NCBI RefSeq assembly: GCF_001643235.1
Contig: NZ_LQWY01000067.1
Coordinates: 248,001 to 312,000, forward strand
Direction of reading: 5' to 3'
DNA from: Domibacillus aminovorans
GTDB taxonomy: Bacteria; Bacillota; Bacilli; Bacillales; Domibacillaceae
Length of the DNA stretch: 64,000 nt
The notes under the pieces were generated by a model. The model was given only the letters and a program-made list of their open reading frames with translations. It did no database searches and was not told the DNA's origin. Every line of letters starts with the position of its first letter. The stretch's first letter is position 1. Shown here piece by piece: positions 52,634 through 61,045 of this stretch. The translations under genes and the position numbers were made by a program.

Positions 52634-53908
52634 TTATTTCATCAAAGATGGAATCCACGTTGAAAGAGGCGGGAAGAACGAGATGATGAGTACATCGAGT
52701 ATTAAAATCAGAATGAGCGGGATAACGGCTTTCCCGATTTTAACAATCGATAGTTTGGTCAGTTGGGAAACGACGAACAAATCAATACCGACCGGCGGTG
52801 TAACTAAGCCGATGGCAAGGTTACATACCATGATGACACCGAAGTGAACAGGATCGATACCTAATGTGACCGCTGTACTTAACAATAATGGAACAAAGAT
52901 GAGAATCGCGGCGCCTCCATCGAGGAACATGCCAGCGATAAATAAAATAATGTTTACGATAATTAAGAAGACGTACTTGTTCGTAACAAAATCTGAAATC
53001 AACGCGTAAACCATATCAGGAACGCCCGTGATGCTAATGAAGAAGCCGAATAAACCAGCCGTTCCAATAACAATCATGATGATGGCGCTGCTAATGGCAG
53101 AATTTCGAAGCGTTTCGATCAATTGTTTCATCGTAATTTCACGGTAAACGACGAAACCGATGATGAATGAATAGACAACGGCGACAACGGATGCTTCTGT
53201 CGGTGTGAAGATACCGCTGTAAATACCACCTAAAACGATGATCGGCATTAATAAAGCGAGAATAGCTGCTTTAAACGTTGTCCATACTTCAGCAGGCGCT
53301 TTACGCTCTTCACCGACATAACCACGCCGGTTGGCGATAATATACGCACTGATGAGAAGGGAGAGTGTAATAAGTAAACCAGGCATGATACCGGCTAAAA
53401 AGAGATCACCGATGGACACTTCTGCTGCTACCCCATACAAGATCATGGAAATACTTGGCGGGATAATAACACCAAGAGCACCTGCAACGGCCTGGTTGGC
53501 AGCTGCATATTCCACATGATAGCCTCTGGCGAGCATAGCAGGAATAAGGATGGAACCGATGGCCGCTGTTGTCGCCGCTCCTGATCCGGAAATGGCTGCA
53601 AAAAACATCGATGTGACGATGGCGACCATGGCAAGTCCGCCTGTAAAATGTCCTACTAGTGAACTAGCAAAGTTTACGAGACGTTTTGAGATTCCGCCTG
53701 CTCCCATTAAGTTTCCAGCGAGGATAAAAAATGGAATGGCCATTAAAGGAAACGAGTTAAGCGCGACGAAAATCCTTTGAGGAACAACGTCTAGTGGCAA
53801 AGAATCGTGCATCCAGATTCCAGCAACTGTAGATAATCCGAGTGAAAAAGCAATCGGTACACTTAAAAACAGGAGAACGAATAAGGAAATAAAAAATATA
53901 GGAAGCAT
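52634..53908 (-). CDS. dctM: TRAP transporter large permease DctM
   Basis: 424 residues with about 12 membrane helices. 'GLSTVAGIWMHDSLPLDVVPQRIF', 'NSFPLMAIPFFILAGNLM', 'AISGSGAATTAAIGSILIPAM', 'GIITPPSISMILYG' and 'PPVGIDLFVVSQL' are the DctM pattern. It pairs with DctQ (four bases upstream) and DctP for sodium-driven uptake, usually of carboxylates, sugar acids or related compounds. AAAGGAG precedes the start. Confidence 0.93.
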   Translation of the reverse strand: MLPIFFISLFVLLFLSVPIAFSLGLSTVAGIWMHDSLPLDVVPQRIFVALNSFPLMAIPFFILAGNLMGAGGISKRLVNFASSLVGHFTGGLAMVAIVTSMFFAAISGSGAATTAAIGSILIPAMLARGYHVEYAAANQAVAGALGVIIPPSISMILYGVAAEVSIGDLFLAGIMPGLLITLSLLISAYIIANRRGYVGEERKAPAEVWTTFKAAILALLMPIIVLGGIYSGIFTPTEASVVAVVYSFIIGFVVYREITMKQLIETLRNSAISSAIIMIVIGTAGLFGFFISITGVPDMVYALISDFVTNKYVFLIIVNIILFIAGMFLDGGAAILIFVPLLLSTAVTLGIDPVHFGVIMVCNLAIGLVTPPVGIDLFVVSQLTKLSIVKIGKAVIPLILILILDVLIISFFPPLSTWIPSLMK

Positions 53909-53912
53909 GTTC

Positions 53913-54404
53913 TCACTCCTTTCTTCCTATGAACTCTTCAAAAATACATGTGATGGAGTTCAAGAAAAATAGTATTCCTCCAATAGGAAGGGAAAGATAA
54001 ATGATAAACATTGAAATTCCAGTTCCCGGAGCAATTTGATTGGAAAACTTTTGGGCAAGGTCTAAACCGTATACAATTAAGATGACATAAAAAATCATTG
54101 AAATGAGATGAGTGAGAATCACGATCCATTTTCTTATTTTTTCATTAAGCAATTCCGGTACAACTTCGACGGCTAGCAGTCTTCCATTTCGCAAAGCGAG
54201 AGAAGCACCGATTAAGACGACGTAAATCATGAGAAAGCGGGAAAGTTCCTCAGACCAAGCAAGAGATGAACCGAAAACATAGCGGGCGATGACTTGCCAG
54301 AAGATAAGTGCCGTCATGACCGCCATCATTAACGCAACTAGATAGCCACACAATTTATTAAATACATCGTTTACTCGTATATAGCCATGCATAATGTTTT
54401 TCAT
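53913..54404 (-). CDS. dctQ: TRAP transporter small permease DctQ
   Basis: 163 residues with four membrane helices. 'TALIFWQVIARYVFGSSLAWSEELSRFLMIYVVLIGA' contains the family pattern 'WxEELxRFLxxxxxxxG' ('WSEELSRFLMIYVVLIGA'). AAGGAG lies upstream. It connects the DctM channel with the DctP binding protein; its gene lies between theirs. Confidence 0.92.
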   Translation of the reverse strand: MKNIMHGYIRVNDVFNKLCGYLVALMMAVMTALIFWQVIARYVFGSSLAWSEELSRFLMIYVVLIGASLALRNGRLLAVEVVPELLNEKIRKWIVILTHLISMIFYVILIVYGLDLAQKFSNQIAPGTGISMFIIYLSLPIGGILFFLNSITCIFEEFIGRKE

Positions 54405-54472
54405 TTTCTCAACTCCTTAATAAAGAAGGGGGGATAATGACAGATTCATTATCACCCTTCTAGCAGTTCTAA

Positions 54473-55489
54473 TTAATATTCGAAGTTCCGTACTCGATCA
54501 ATCATTTCTTCTCCAATTTGTGGTGCCCATTTCTCGTAGACAGGTTCTACTTTTGCTTTAAATGATTCTCTGTCCGGCTCTGTAATGACAACGCCTTCTT
54601 TTTGAATGAATTCAGCGGCTTCTGCTACTTTATCTTGGTTCGCTTGGCGGCCGATCGGTTCAGCATATTCAGCTGCTTTTAAAACGGCTTCTTGCTGATC
54701 CGGTGTCAAGCCATCAAAAATGCCTTTTGAAATCGCAATTGGTGCTGGAGAAAACCGGTCTTCGATTAACGCAACGTGACTTTGAACTTCATAAATTTTG
54801 GATGTTTGAATCGTTGCTAGTGAGTTAGAGTGCCCATCGATTACACCTTGTTGAAGGCCCGTAAATACTTCTGTCCACGCCATAGGTGTCGGGTCTGCTC
54901 CAAATGCTTTCCACGTATCGATTTGTACTTCATTTTCCTGTACACGCACTTTCAAGCCTTTTACATCTTTTACGGAGTTAATTGCATTGTTGGATGATGT
55001 AGCAACGAAACCGTTTTCGACCCACCCAAGAACTTTAACTTGTGCTGCATCTTCAAACTTTTGTGAGAGTTCATCGCCGATTTCACCGTCTAAAACAGCG
55101 TACGCATGCTCGCGGTTGTCAAGCAAGAATGGCAAGTCAAACATGTTAAATTCAGTTACCCAGTTACCCATAGGACCGGCAGAGATAATTCCCATGTCGA
55201 GCGAGTTAATCCCCATTAATTCGAAGACTTCACGCTCGCCGCCTAATGAATTATTGTAGTGAATTTTGACAGACATTTGATCATCTGTTAAATTTTCTAA
55301 TTCTTCTTTAAAAGCTTTTGCTGTAACATCAAATTTTGCGCCTTCTGGTTCAGGAATACTTAAATCTAGTACGATTTGTTTACCAGTGTCTTTCTCGCTT
55401 TCATTTGCACTATCAGAAGAAGCGCCACAGCCTGCAAGTCCTAATGATAAGGCCGCTGCTAAAGATGTTACTTTCAATAATTTTTTCAT
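54473..55489 (-). CDS. dctP: TRAP transporter substrate-binding lipoprotein DctP
   Basis: 338 residues from ATG 55489 with GGGGGA upstream; the longer frame's first 13 codons include that site. Signal peptide with lipobox 'LGLAGC' (Cys about 20), then 'HYNNSLGGEREVFELM', 'GWVENGFVATSSN', 'LKVRVQENEVQIDTWKAFGADPTPMAWTEVFTGLQQGVIDG' (core 'KAFGADPTPMAWTEVF'), the DctP ligand-binding signature. The conserved Arg in 'KVRVQ' would bind a carboxylate, arguing for an acidic substrate. A 68-base gap separates it from dctQ. Confidence 0.93.
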   Translation of the reverse strand: MKKLLKVTSLAAALSLGLAGCGASSDSANESEKDTGKQIVLDLSIPEPEGAKFDVTAKAFKEELENLTDDQMSVKIHYNNSLGGEREVFELMGINSLDMGIISAGPMGNWVTEFNMFDLPFLLDNREHAYAVLDGEIGDELSQKFEDAAQVKVLGWVENGFVATSSNNAINSVKDVKGLKVRVQENEVQIDTWKAFGADPTPMAWTEVFTGLQQGVIDGHSNSLATIQTSKIYEVQSHVALIEDRFSPAPIAISKGIFDGLTPDQQEAVLKAAEYAEPIGRQANQDKVAEAAEFIQKEGVVITEPDRESFKAKVEPVYEKWAPQIGEEMIDRVRNFEY

Positions 55490-55508
55490 GATAAATCCCC
55501 CTTGTTTG

Positions 55509-56597
55509 TTATGAATGTGGATACACAATGACTTTTAAGCTCCCACTTCGATTTGTGTGGGCTTGATGCATCGCAGCTTGAATTTCGTCAAGCGGATAAC
55601 TGTCCGTTAATACGTGCTGTATTTGGCTGCCGATCGATGTAAGCAAATCAATCGCCAGTGGATAAGTATTTGTATAGCGATAAACAGAATACAAATTAAT
55701 TTCATTTTGAAGCATTAACGTCACGTTAAGAGGTACGGCATCTGTTGGCGGGAAGCCAATTACAACGATCGAACCGCCGCGTTTTGTCAATTCAGGAGTA
55801 GATTGCAGCGCTTTCGTGTTACCAGACGTCTCAATGACGAGATCAGCGCCAAGTCCTGCTGTCAGCTGTTTTACCTCATCTAAAATAGACTGTTTTGAAA
55901 TATCAATGGCTTTTGTCGCACCGAGTTTAAGGGCGGCTTCAAGTCGGAGCGTTTCCATATCGCTCACAATAATTTCTTTTGCGCCAAAGGCTTTTGCAGC
56001 GATAACGGTCATTAATCCGACCGGCCCCATTCCAGAAATCACAACGGTATCGCCCGTTTTCAAATGGCCACGCTTCACGGCATGAATGCCGACTGACAGT
56101 GGTTCTGCTAAGGTAGCGTTTTCATAAGAAAGCACATCAGGGATAGCGAATAAAAAATCTTCCCGGTGTTTTAAGTATTGAACGAAAGCTCCTTTAACCG
56201 GCGGTGTTGATAAAAACTGTACGTCCGGACAAAGATTATAGCGGCCTTCCCGGCACCAAGAGCAAGTCATACAGGCAACACCAGGTTCGATGGCTACTCG
56301 GTCGCCTAGGCTAAAGCGGGTTACTTCATCTCCTACAGCAACGACAATTCCTGCGCATTCATGACCTTGAATGTGGGGATATTGAACTTCACGTTTTCCG
56401 ATTCGACCATGAGCATAGTAATGAACGTCTGAGCCGCAAATCCCAACGGCCATTACTTGGACTAGCACATCTTTGCCTGTCACGTGCGGGACGGGTGCGT
56501 TTGCTACATTGACTTGCAGCGGCTTTTCAAGATACGCGACTTTCATCGTTTCCGGTATCGTGAATGACTGTTTACATGTTTCTTCTGTTTTACACAT
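55509..56597 (-). CDS. Zinc-dependent polyol dehydrogenase (sorbitol/xylitol type)
   Basis: 362 residues. Catalytic zinc region 'GICGSDVHYYAHG' and 'HIQGHECAGIVVAVG', structural zinc Cys cluster 'CMTCSWCREGRYNLC', 'FLSTPPVKGAFVQY' typical of xylitol/sorbitol dehydrogenases, and the NAD-binding 'GMGPVGLMTVIAAKAFG'. NAD-dependent oxidation of a polyol or sugar secondary alcohol to the ketose is expected. A LacI-type operator (56617) lies just upstream, and GGAGTTG is its ribosome binding site. Confidence 0.88.
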   Translation of the reverse strand: MCKTEETCKQSFTIPETMKVAYLEKPLQVNVANAPVPHVTGKDVLVQVMAVGICGSDVHYYAHGRIGKREVQYPHIQGHECAGIVVAVGDEVTRFSLGDRVAIEPGVACMTCSWCREGRYNLCPDVQFLSTPPVKGAFVQYLKHREDFLFAIPDVLSYENATLAEPLSVGIHAVKRGHLKTGDTVVISGMGPVGLMTVIAAKAFGAKEIIVSDMETLRLEAALKLGATKAIDISKQSILDEVKQLTAGLGADLVIETSGNTKALQSTPELTKRGGSIVVIGFPPTDAVPLNVTLMLQNEINLYSVYRYTNTYPLAIDLLTSIGSQIQHVLTDSYPLDEIQAAMHQAHTNRSGSLKVIVYPHS

Positions 56598-56616
56598 AAG
56601 GCAACTCCTATCTTTA

Positions 56617-56632
56617 AGGTAAGCGGTTACTT
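56617..56632. promoter_or_regulatory. LacI-type operator 1
   Basis: AGGTAAGCGGTTACTT between the two dehydrogenase genes. The core GTAAGCGGTTAC matches the sites at 59061 and, with changes at the centre, 57714 and 59113. Confidence 0.65.
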
Positions 56633-56648
56633 TGAGTTGAATAAATAA

Positions 56649-57683
56649 TTAAGCGTTGTGACTTAGGAGCACTTTCCCACATTGTTTTTGTTCACAAAGT
56701 TCAAAGGCATTCTTCCACTCTGTAAGAGGAAGTTTATGCGTAATGATCGGTGCAAGGTTGATTTTTTTCTGTTCAAGAATGTTCATAACCCGCTCCCACG
56801 TCGTCATCGAGTGAGCAAGTGAACCGAATACTTGAAGTTGTTTATAAAGAACAGTATCAAAGTCTAACGTTATTTCTTTTCCTGCAATACCGACTTGAAT
56901 ATGTTTCCCGCGTTGTTTCAATGCGGAAAGACAACTTGAAACAGATGGACCTGCTCCTGCACATTCAACCGTTACATCGACACCTTTTCCATTCGTCTCT
57001 TTTAGGACGATCGCTTGTAAATCTTCATTGATTACATCGACAACGATGTCAGCGCCAAGTTCTTTTGCCAGTTCAAGGCGAGTGGCATCTGCTGACGTTC
57101 CAGCGACAATGATTTTACAGCCTTTCATCGCTAGTAAAGAGAGGCAAATTAATCCAATTGGTCCAGGGCCAGAAAGTAAAACCGTGTCACCGACTTGAAT
57201 CGTCGTCAGTTCTTCGATGGCTTGAACAGCACAAGCAAGTGGTTCTGACAAGGCTGCTTCTTCAAGACTCACGCTATCTGGTATTTTGTAGACCATGTCT
57301 TCTCGAACGACCGTATATTTTGTGAAACTACCATTTACACCGTGCCCCATTCCCCGGCGATCTTTGCAAAACATATAATAACCGGTTTGACAATATTCGC
57401 AAGAACCGCATGTGACAGCTGTTGAACCGAGGACGGCCACCCGGTCACCCGTTTTTACTTTTGTGACGTTTTTCCCAACTTCTGCAATAACACCGGAAAA
57501 CTCATGGCCCATAATAACAGGCGGATAACTTTTAAATGTCTCATGGTATATATGCAAATCGGTACCGCAAATACCGGTATAGGCAACATCTATTTTCACA
57601 CCATCATCTGGGCATTCGGGCTCAGGAACAGTTAGCAATTCAACATTTCCAACTCCATATTTCGTTTTAAGTAGTGCGTCCAT
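56649..57683 (-). CDS. Zinc-dependent alcohol dehydrogenase (second polyol/threonine-DH-like enzyme)
   Basis: 344 residues behind AGGGGG. Catalytic site 'GICGTDLHIYHETFKSYPPVIMGHEFSG', structural zinc 'CGSCEYCQTGYYMFC', 'DRRGMGHGVNGSFTKY', and the NAD site 'GPGPIGLICLSLLAM'. The second half 'GIAGKEITLDFDTVLYKQLQVFGSLAHSMTTWERVM' resembles L-threonine 3-dehydrogenase and polyol- or sugar-phosphate dehydrogenases (motif 'GSLAHSMTTWERVM'). It is distinct from its neighbour, so two different alcohol oxidations probably occur. An operator precedes it at 57714. Confidence 0.85.
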   Translation of the reverse strand: MDALLKTKYGVGNVELLTVPEPECPDDGVKIDVAYTGICGTDLHIYHETFKSYPPVIMGHEFSGVIAEVGKNVTKVKTGDRVAVLGSTAVTCGSCEYCQTGYYMFCKDRRGMGHGVNGSFTKYTVVREDMVYKIPDSVSLEEAALSEPLACAVQAIEELTTIQVGDTVLLSGPGPIGLICLSLLAMKGCKIIVAGTSADATRLELAKELGADIVVDVINEDLQAIVLKETNGKGVDVTVECAGAGPSVSSCLSALKQRGKHIQVGIAGKEITLDFDTVLYKQLQVFGSLAHSMTTWERVMNILEQKKINLAPIITHKLPLTEWKNAFELCEQKQCGKVLLSHNA

Positions 57684-57711
57684 AGTAACCCCCTAAGTCA
57701 TATATCGAATT

Positions 57712-57730
57712 TGGTAAAGCGCTTTACTGA
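57712..57730. promoter_or_regulatory. LacI-type operator 2 (divergent region)
   Basis: GTAAAGCGCTTTAC, a perfect 14-base palindrome between the divergent dehydrogenase and LacI regulator genes. Its centre CG and flanks fit the LacI-family operator style. Confidence 0.75.
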
Positions 57731-57922
57731 ACTGATTAGTCCGATTATAAAAAAGATTGTGCAGAAAAGTCAAACAGTTTTTTAAAAAAACTTTTTTCTT
57801 TTCATATTTCGATAAATGCGATGGCGTTTACGTCTATTTTTTAAAATTGACAAATCTACTAAAGAATGATAGTTATTTTCATTAAGCAAACATCACTTAT
57901 TGACAGAAAGAGAGCACTGACT

Positions 57923-58924
57923 ATGAAGCCAACCATTTATGACGTCGCGAGCAAAGCAAATGTTTCAATAGCAACTGTTTCAAAAGTGTTAAATAATTCA
58001 GGAAGGATCAGTGATGAGACAAGGAAACGTGTGTTGAAAGTGATCGAACAGTTGAACTATCAGCCGAGTATGATGGCGACGGCGTTAACAGGAAAAAGTA
58101 CATATACAATTGGACTACTTATACCCGATATGGCCAATCCGTTTTTTGGTGAACTGGCGAGAAATATTGAAGACAGGGGCCATGAACTCGGCTATAATTT
58201 GCTCATTTGTAGTACAGATTACCAGCCGGCTAAAGAACAAAACTACATCGAGTTATTAAAACGAAAAAGTGTTGACGGTATTATTTTAGCTTCTGGATTT
58301 GAACAGACTTCTGAAGTGGATAAACTCGTTAAAGAAAAGTTTCCGGTAACGATTGTCGCACGTGACTTTCCTTCAACGTATGTGAATTCCGTGTCGTTAG
58401 ATGATTTTCAGGGGGGGTATGAAGCAACGTCGTACTTAATTCAATTAGGCCATCGACAGATTGCGATTATTGCAAGGGATGTATGGAGTAACCGTGAACG
58501 GATGAGAGGGTACAAAAAAGCGCTTGAAGATCATGGTTTAGAGGAATACGCCATGTTTACATTTGTGGAGAAATCAACTGTTGAGTGGGGGAAAAAAGTG
58601 GCGGAGGAATATTTGCGTTCTGAGAAACCGCCTACGGCTATCTTCGCTTGCAATGATCTGTTAGCGAGTGGTGCTATCCAAGCTGCTCGGACCTTACACC
58701 TTCACGTTCCAGATGATGTATCCATTATCGGTTTTGATAATACAATCATCGCGACGCTTGTCGATCCGCAGCTGACAACAATGGCTCAGCCGATTAGAGC
58801 CATGGGGCGCGAAGTAATGGATTTGATGGTAGGAGAGATCAAAAAAGAAGAGCAATCTAAAAGGCGAATTGTCCTTAGTCCGACTTTGATTAAACGAGGA
58901 TCCACGGCCAAATTGAACAAATGA
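57923..58924 (+). CDS. LacI-family transcriptional regulator
   Basis: 333 residues from ATG 57923. N-terminal HTH 'TIYDVASKANVSIATVSKVLNNSGRISDETRKRV' (positions 3-37; recognition helix 'SIATVSKVLNN') and hinge helix 'ATALTGKS', then a periplasmic-binding-protein-like sensor domain with 'GLLIPDMANPFFGELARNIED' and 'PDDVSIIGFDN'. It most likely represses the surrounding catabolic genes by binding the palindromes at 56617, 57712, 59061 and 59113. The inducer is unknown, presumably an intermediate of the pathway. Confidence 0.92.
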   Translation: MKPTIYDVASKANVSIATVSKVLNNSGRISDETRKRVLKVIEQLNYQPSMMATALTGKSTYTIGLLIPDMANPFFGELARNIEDRGHELGYNLLICSTDYQPAKEQNYIELLKRKSVDGIILASGFEQTSEVDKLVKEKFPVTIVARDFPSTYVNSVSLDDFQGGYEATSYLIQLGHRQIAIIARDVWSNRERMRGYKKALEDHGLEEYAMFTFVEKSTVEWGKKVAEEYLRSEKPPTAIFACNDLLASGAIQAARTLHLHVPDDVSIIGFDNTIIATLVDPQLTTMAQPIRAMGREVMDLMVGEIKKEEQSKRRIVLSPTLIKRGSTAKLNK

Positions 58925-58984
58925 TCAATAAAAAAAGGGGGTGAATTTACTCGAGCAGTTCGCAAGTAAACTCATCCCAAGAAA

Positions 58985-58998
58985 TGAAAGCGTTGACT
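58985..58998 (+). promoter_or_regulatory. cre-like site before transketolase genes
   Basis: TGAAAGCGTTGACT differs from the CcpA consensus only near the right end. It lies upstream of the candidate -10 TATAGT at 59051 and of both operators. Confidence 0.4.
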
Positions 58999-59060
58999 AA
59001 AAAGTCTTTAGAAAATTAAAAAAAGTGTTTATTTTTTCTTTAAGATTGATTATAGTGTTA

Positions 59061-59128
59061 GGTAAGCGGTTACCCAAAACAATTTTGTTGAAGGTTTATT
59101 TTTTTTATTAATGGTTAAGCGCTTTACC
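59061..59128. promoter_or_regulatory. Two LacI-type operators before transketolase operon
   Basis: GGTAAGCGGTTACC (59061-59074) and GGTTAAGCGCTTTACC (59113-59128). The first overlaps the transcription start expected from the TATAGT -10 box at 59051, so binding should block initiation; the second could allow looping or cooperative binding. Confidence 0.7.
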
Positions 59129-59170
59129 TAATAATGAAAATGTATAGAAGTAAAAAAGGAGGATTATACA

Positions 59171-60025
59171 ATGTCAGCACAACTTGATTTTGCAGAAATA
59201 AAGCAATTAAAACAAAAGGCAGCCGAGGCGAGAAGGCTTGTTGTAGAAACCGTCCATCATGCTGGAGCTGGTCATATTGGCGGCCCCCTTTCGGCTATTG
59301 ATATGCTAGTGAGTTTGTATTTTGACGTCATGAATATTAATCCAAGCGATTCTAAGTGGGAAGATCGGGATCGTTTCGTTCTTTCAAAAGGACATTCAGC
59401 GATTGCTTTATATACGGTTCTTGCAAAGCGTGGTTATTTCCCAATTGAGGAATTAAGCACATTTGACGAAATTAATTCCCGTTTGCAAGCACATCCAGAT
59501 ATGAATTTGCTGCCGGGTCTTGATATGTCATCTGGATCACTCGGACAAGGTATTTCAGCAGCTGTCGGTATGGCGCTTGGTGCGAAACAGCTAGGGAAAG
59601 CATTTTATACGTATTGTATGATCGGCGATGGCGAGTCACAGGAAGGTCAAGTGTGGGAAGCAGCCGATATTGCGGTGAAATACAAGTTGGATAATTTAAT
59701 TGTATTGATGGATTTCAACCAGTTGCAGCAGTTTGGCTGGGATGGGACAGATGGACGAGAAAGAGAACGTCCTGTTACATCACCTGCTGAGCGCTTTAAA
59801 GCATTTGGCTGGCACACGATTTCTGCCAACGGACATGATTTTCAGCAAATCATTGATGCTTGTAACGAAGCGAAAGAAGTAAAAGGCAAGCCAACAATGA
59901 TCATTGCCGAAACGATCAAAGGAAAAGGCGTAAGTTTTATGGAGAATCAATATCTCTGGCATTCTAAAATTCCGACTGCGGAAGAATTAAAAATAGCTTC
60001 ACAAGAATTAATGGCGGGGGTGTAA
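59171..60025 (+). CDS. Transketolase, N-terminal (TPP pyrophosphate-binding) subunit
   Basis: 284 residues behind AAAGGAGG. 'HHAGAGHIGGPLSAIDMLVSLYF', 'SKGHSAIALYTVL', 'GSLGQGISAAVGMALG' and the TPP motif 'GDGESQEGQVWEAADIAVKYKLDNLIVLMDFN' (GDG...N). Split transketolases are often in sugar or pentitol catabolic operons. It pairs with the next gene, three bases downstream. Confidence 0.93.
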   Translation: MSAQLDFAEIKQLKQKAAEARRLVVETVHHAGAGHIGGPLSAIDMLVSLYFDVMNINPSDSKWEDRDRFVLSKGHSAIALYTVLAKRGYFPIEELSTFDEINSRLQAHPDMNLLPGLDMSSGSLGQGISAAVGMALGAKQLGKAFYTYCMIGDGESQEGQVWEAADIAVKYKLDNLIVLMDFNQLQQFGWDGTDGRERERPVTSPAERFKAFGWHTISANGHDFQQIIDACNEAKEVKGKPTMIIAETIKGKGVSFMENQYLWHSKIPTAEELKIASQELMAGV

Positions 60026-60028
60026 AAA

Positions 60029-60991
60029 ATGAGCCAATTGTTGCAAGTGGGAGAAAAAGCATCGATGCGTGATGTCTTTGGAGAAGCGTTATTAAACATT
60101 ACGAAAAAAGATACAAAAGCAGTCGTGTTAGATGGAGACTTAGCGAATTCAACGAAAACGGATATAGTAGCGAAAGGAAATGCAGCTCAGTTCCTGCAAA
60201 TGGGGATTGCTGAACAAAACATGATGGGCGTAGCGGCCGGCCTTGCTTCTGTAGGTCTTCAACCGTGGGTGTGCACATTCGCTTCTTTTATTACGAAAAG
60301 AGCACTGGATCAAATTACGGTATCAGTCGCTCAGCCTAAATTAAATGTGAAAATGATCGGTGCTTACAGCGGGCTGTTAACGGGCTGCACGGGGAAGACG
60401 CACCAAGGTGTGGAAGATGTGGCCATTATGCGCAGTATCCCGAATATGGTTGTCCTTGCACCAGCAGACGGAGTGGAGTTAATTCAAATGATGGAGTTTG
60501 CTCATCAATATGACGGACCTGTTTACATTCGTCTGGCACGGGATGAGCAGCAGCAAATCTTTGACGCAGAAACACATAGGTTTGAATTAGGAAAAGGCTT
60601 GTTTGTAAAAGAAGGTGGCGATCTCACGATTATCACCACGGGTACACAAACGGAACGCTCAGTAGAAGCGGCTCGTTTGTTAGAAGAACAAGGCATTAAC
60701 GCATCTGTTTTGCATATGCCGTCGATCAAGCCACTTGATCAGGAGGCAATTGTGAAGGCCGCCCGTGAAACGGGAGCGATTGTCGTTGCGGAAGAGCATA
60801 ACATTATTGGTGGACTGGGCAGTGCTGTCGCTGAAATTCTCGGTGAACAATATCCAACACCGATGATTCGGGTCGGTGTGCAAGATCGCAACACAGAATC
60901 AGGCAAGAATGAAGAGCTCCTGAAAAAATACAACATTACACCTGCTGACATGGTTGAGAAGGCGAAAGAAGTATTGAGCCGGAAAAGGTAA
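60029..60991 (+). CDS. Transketolase, C-terminal subunit
   Basis: 320 residues. Pyrimidine-binding domain with 'LDGDLANSTKTDIVA' and 'MGIAEQNMMGVAAGLASVG' (catalytic Glu in IAEQ), then the C-terminal domain 'GTQTERSVEAARLLEEQGINASVLHMPSIKPLDQEAI'. It completes the preceding subunit. The operon lacks an aldolase, so the enzyme would process a ketose or ketose phosphate directly. Confidence 0.93.
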   Translation: MSQLLQVGEKASMRDVFGEALLNITKKDTKAVVLDGDLANSTKTDIVAKGNAAQFLQMGIAEQNMMGVAAGLASVGLQPWVCTFASFITKRALDQITVSVAQPKLNVKMIGAYSGLLTGCTGKTHQGVEDVAIMRSIPNMVVLAPADGVELIQMMEFAHQYDGPVYIRLARDEQQQIFDAETHRFELGKGLFVKEGGDLTIITTGTQTERSVEAARLLEEQGINASVLHMPSIKPLDQEAIVKAARETGAIVVAEEHNIIGGLGSAVAEILGEQYPTPMIRVGVQDRNTESGKNEELLKKYNITPADMVEKAKEVLSRKR

Positions 60992-61045
60992 GTTTTGCAT
61001 GCAAGCAAATTCATGACAAATAAAAAGATGAGGAGCGTGAACACG

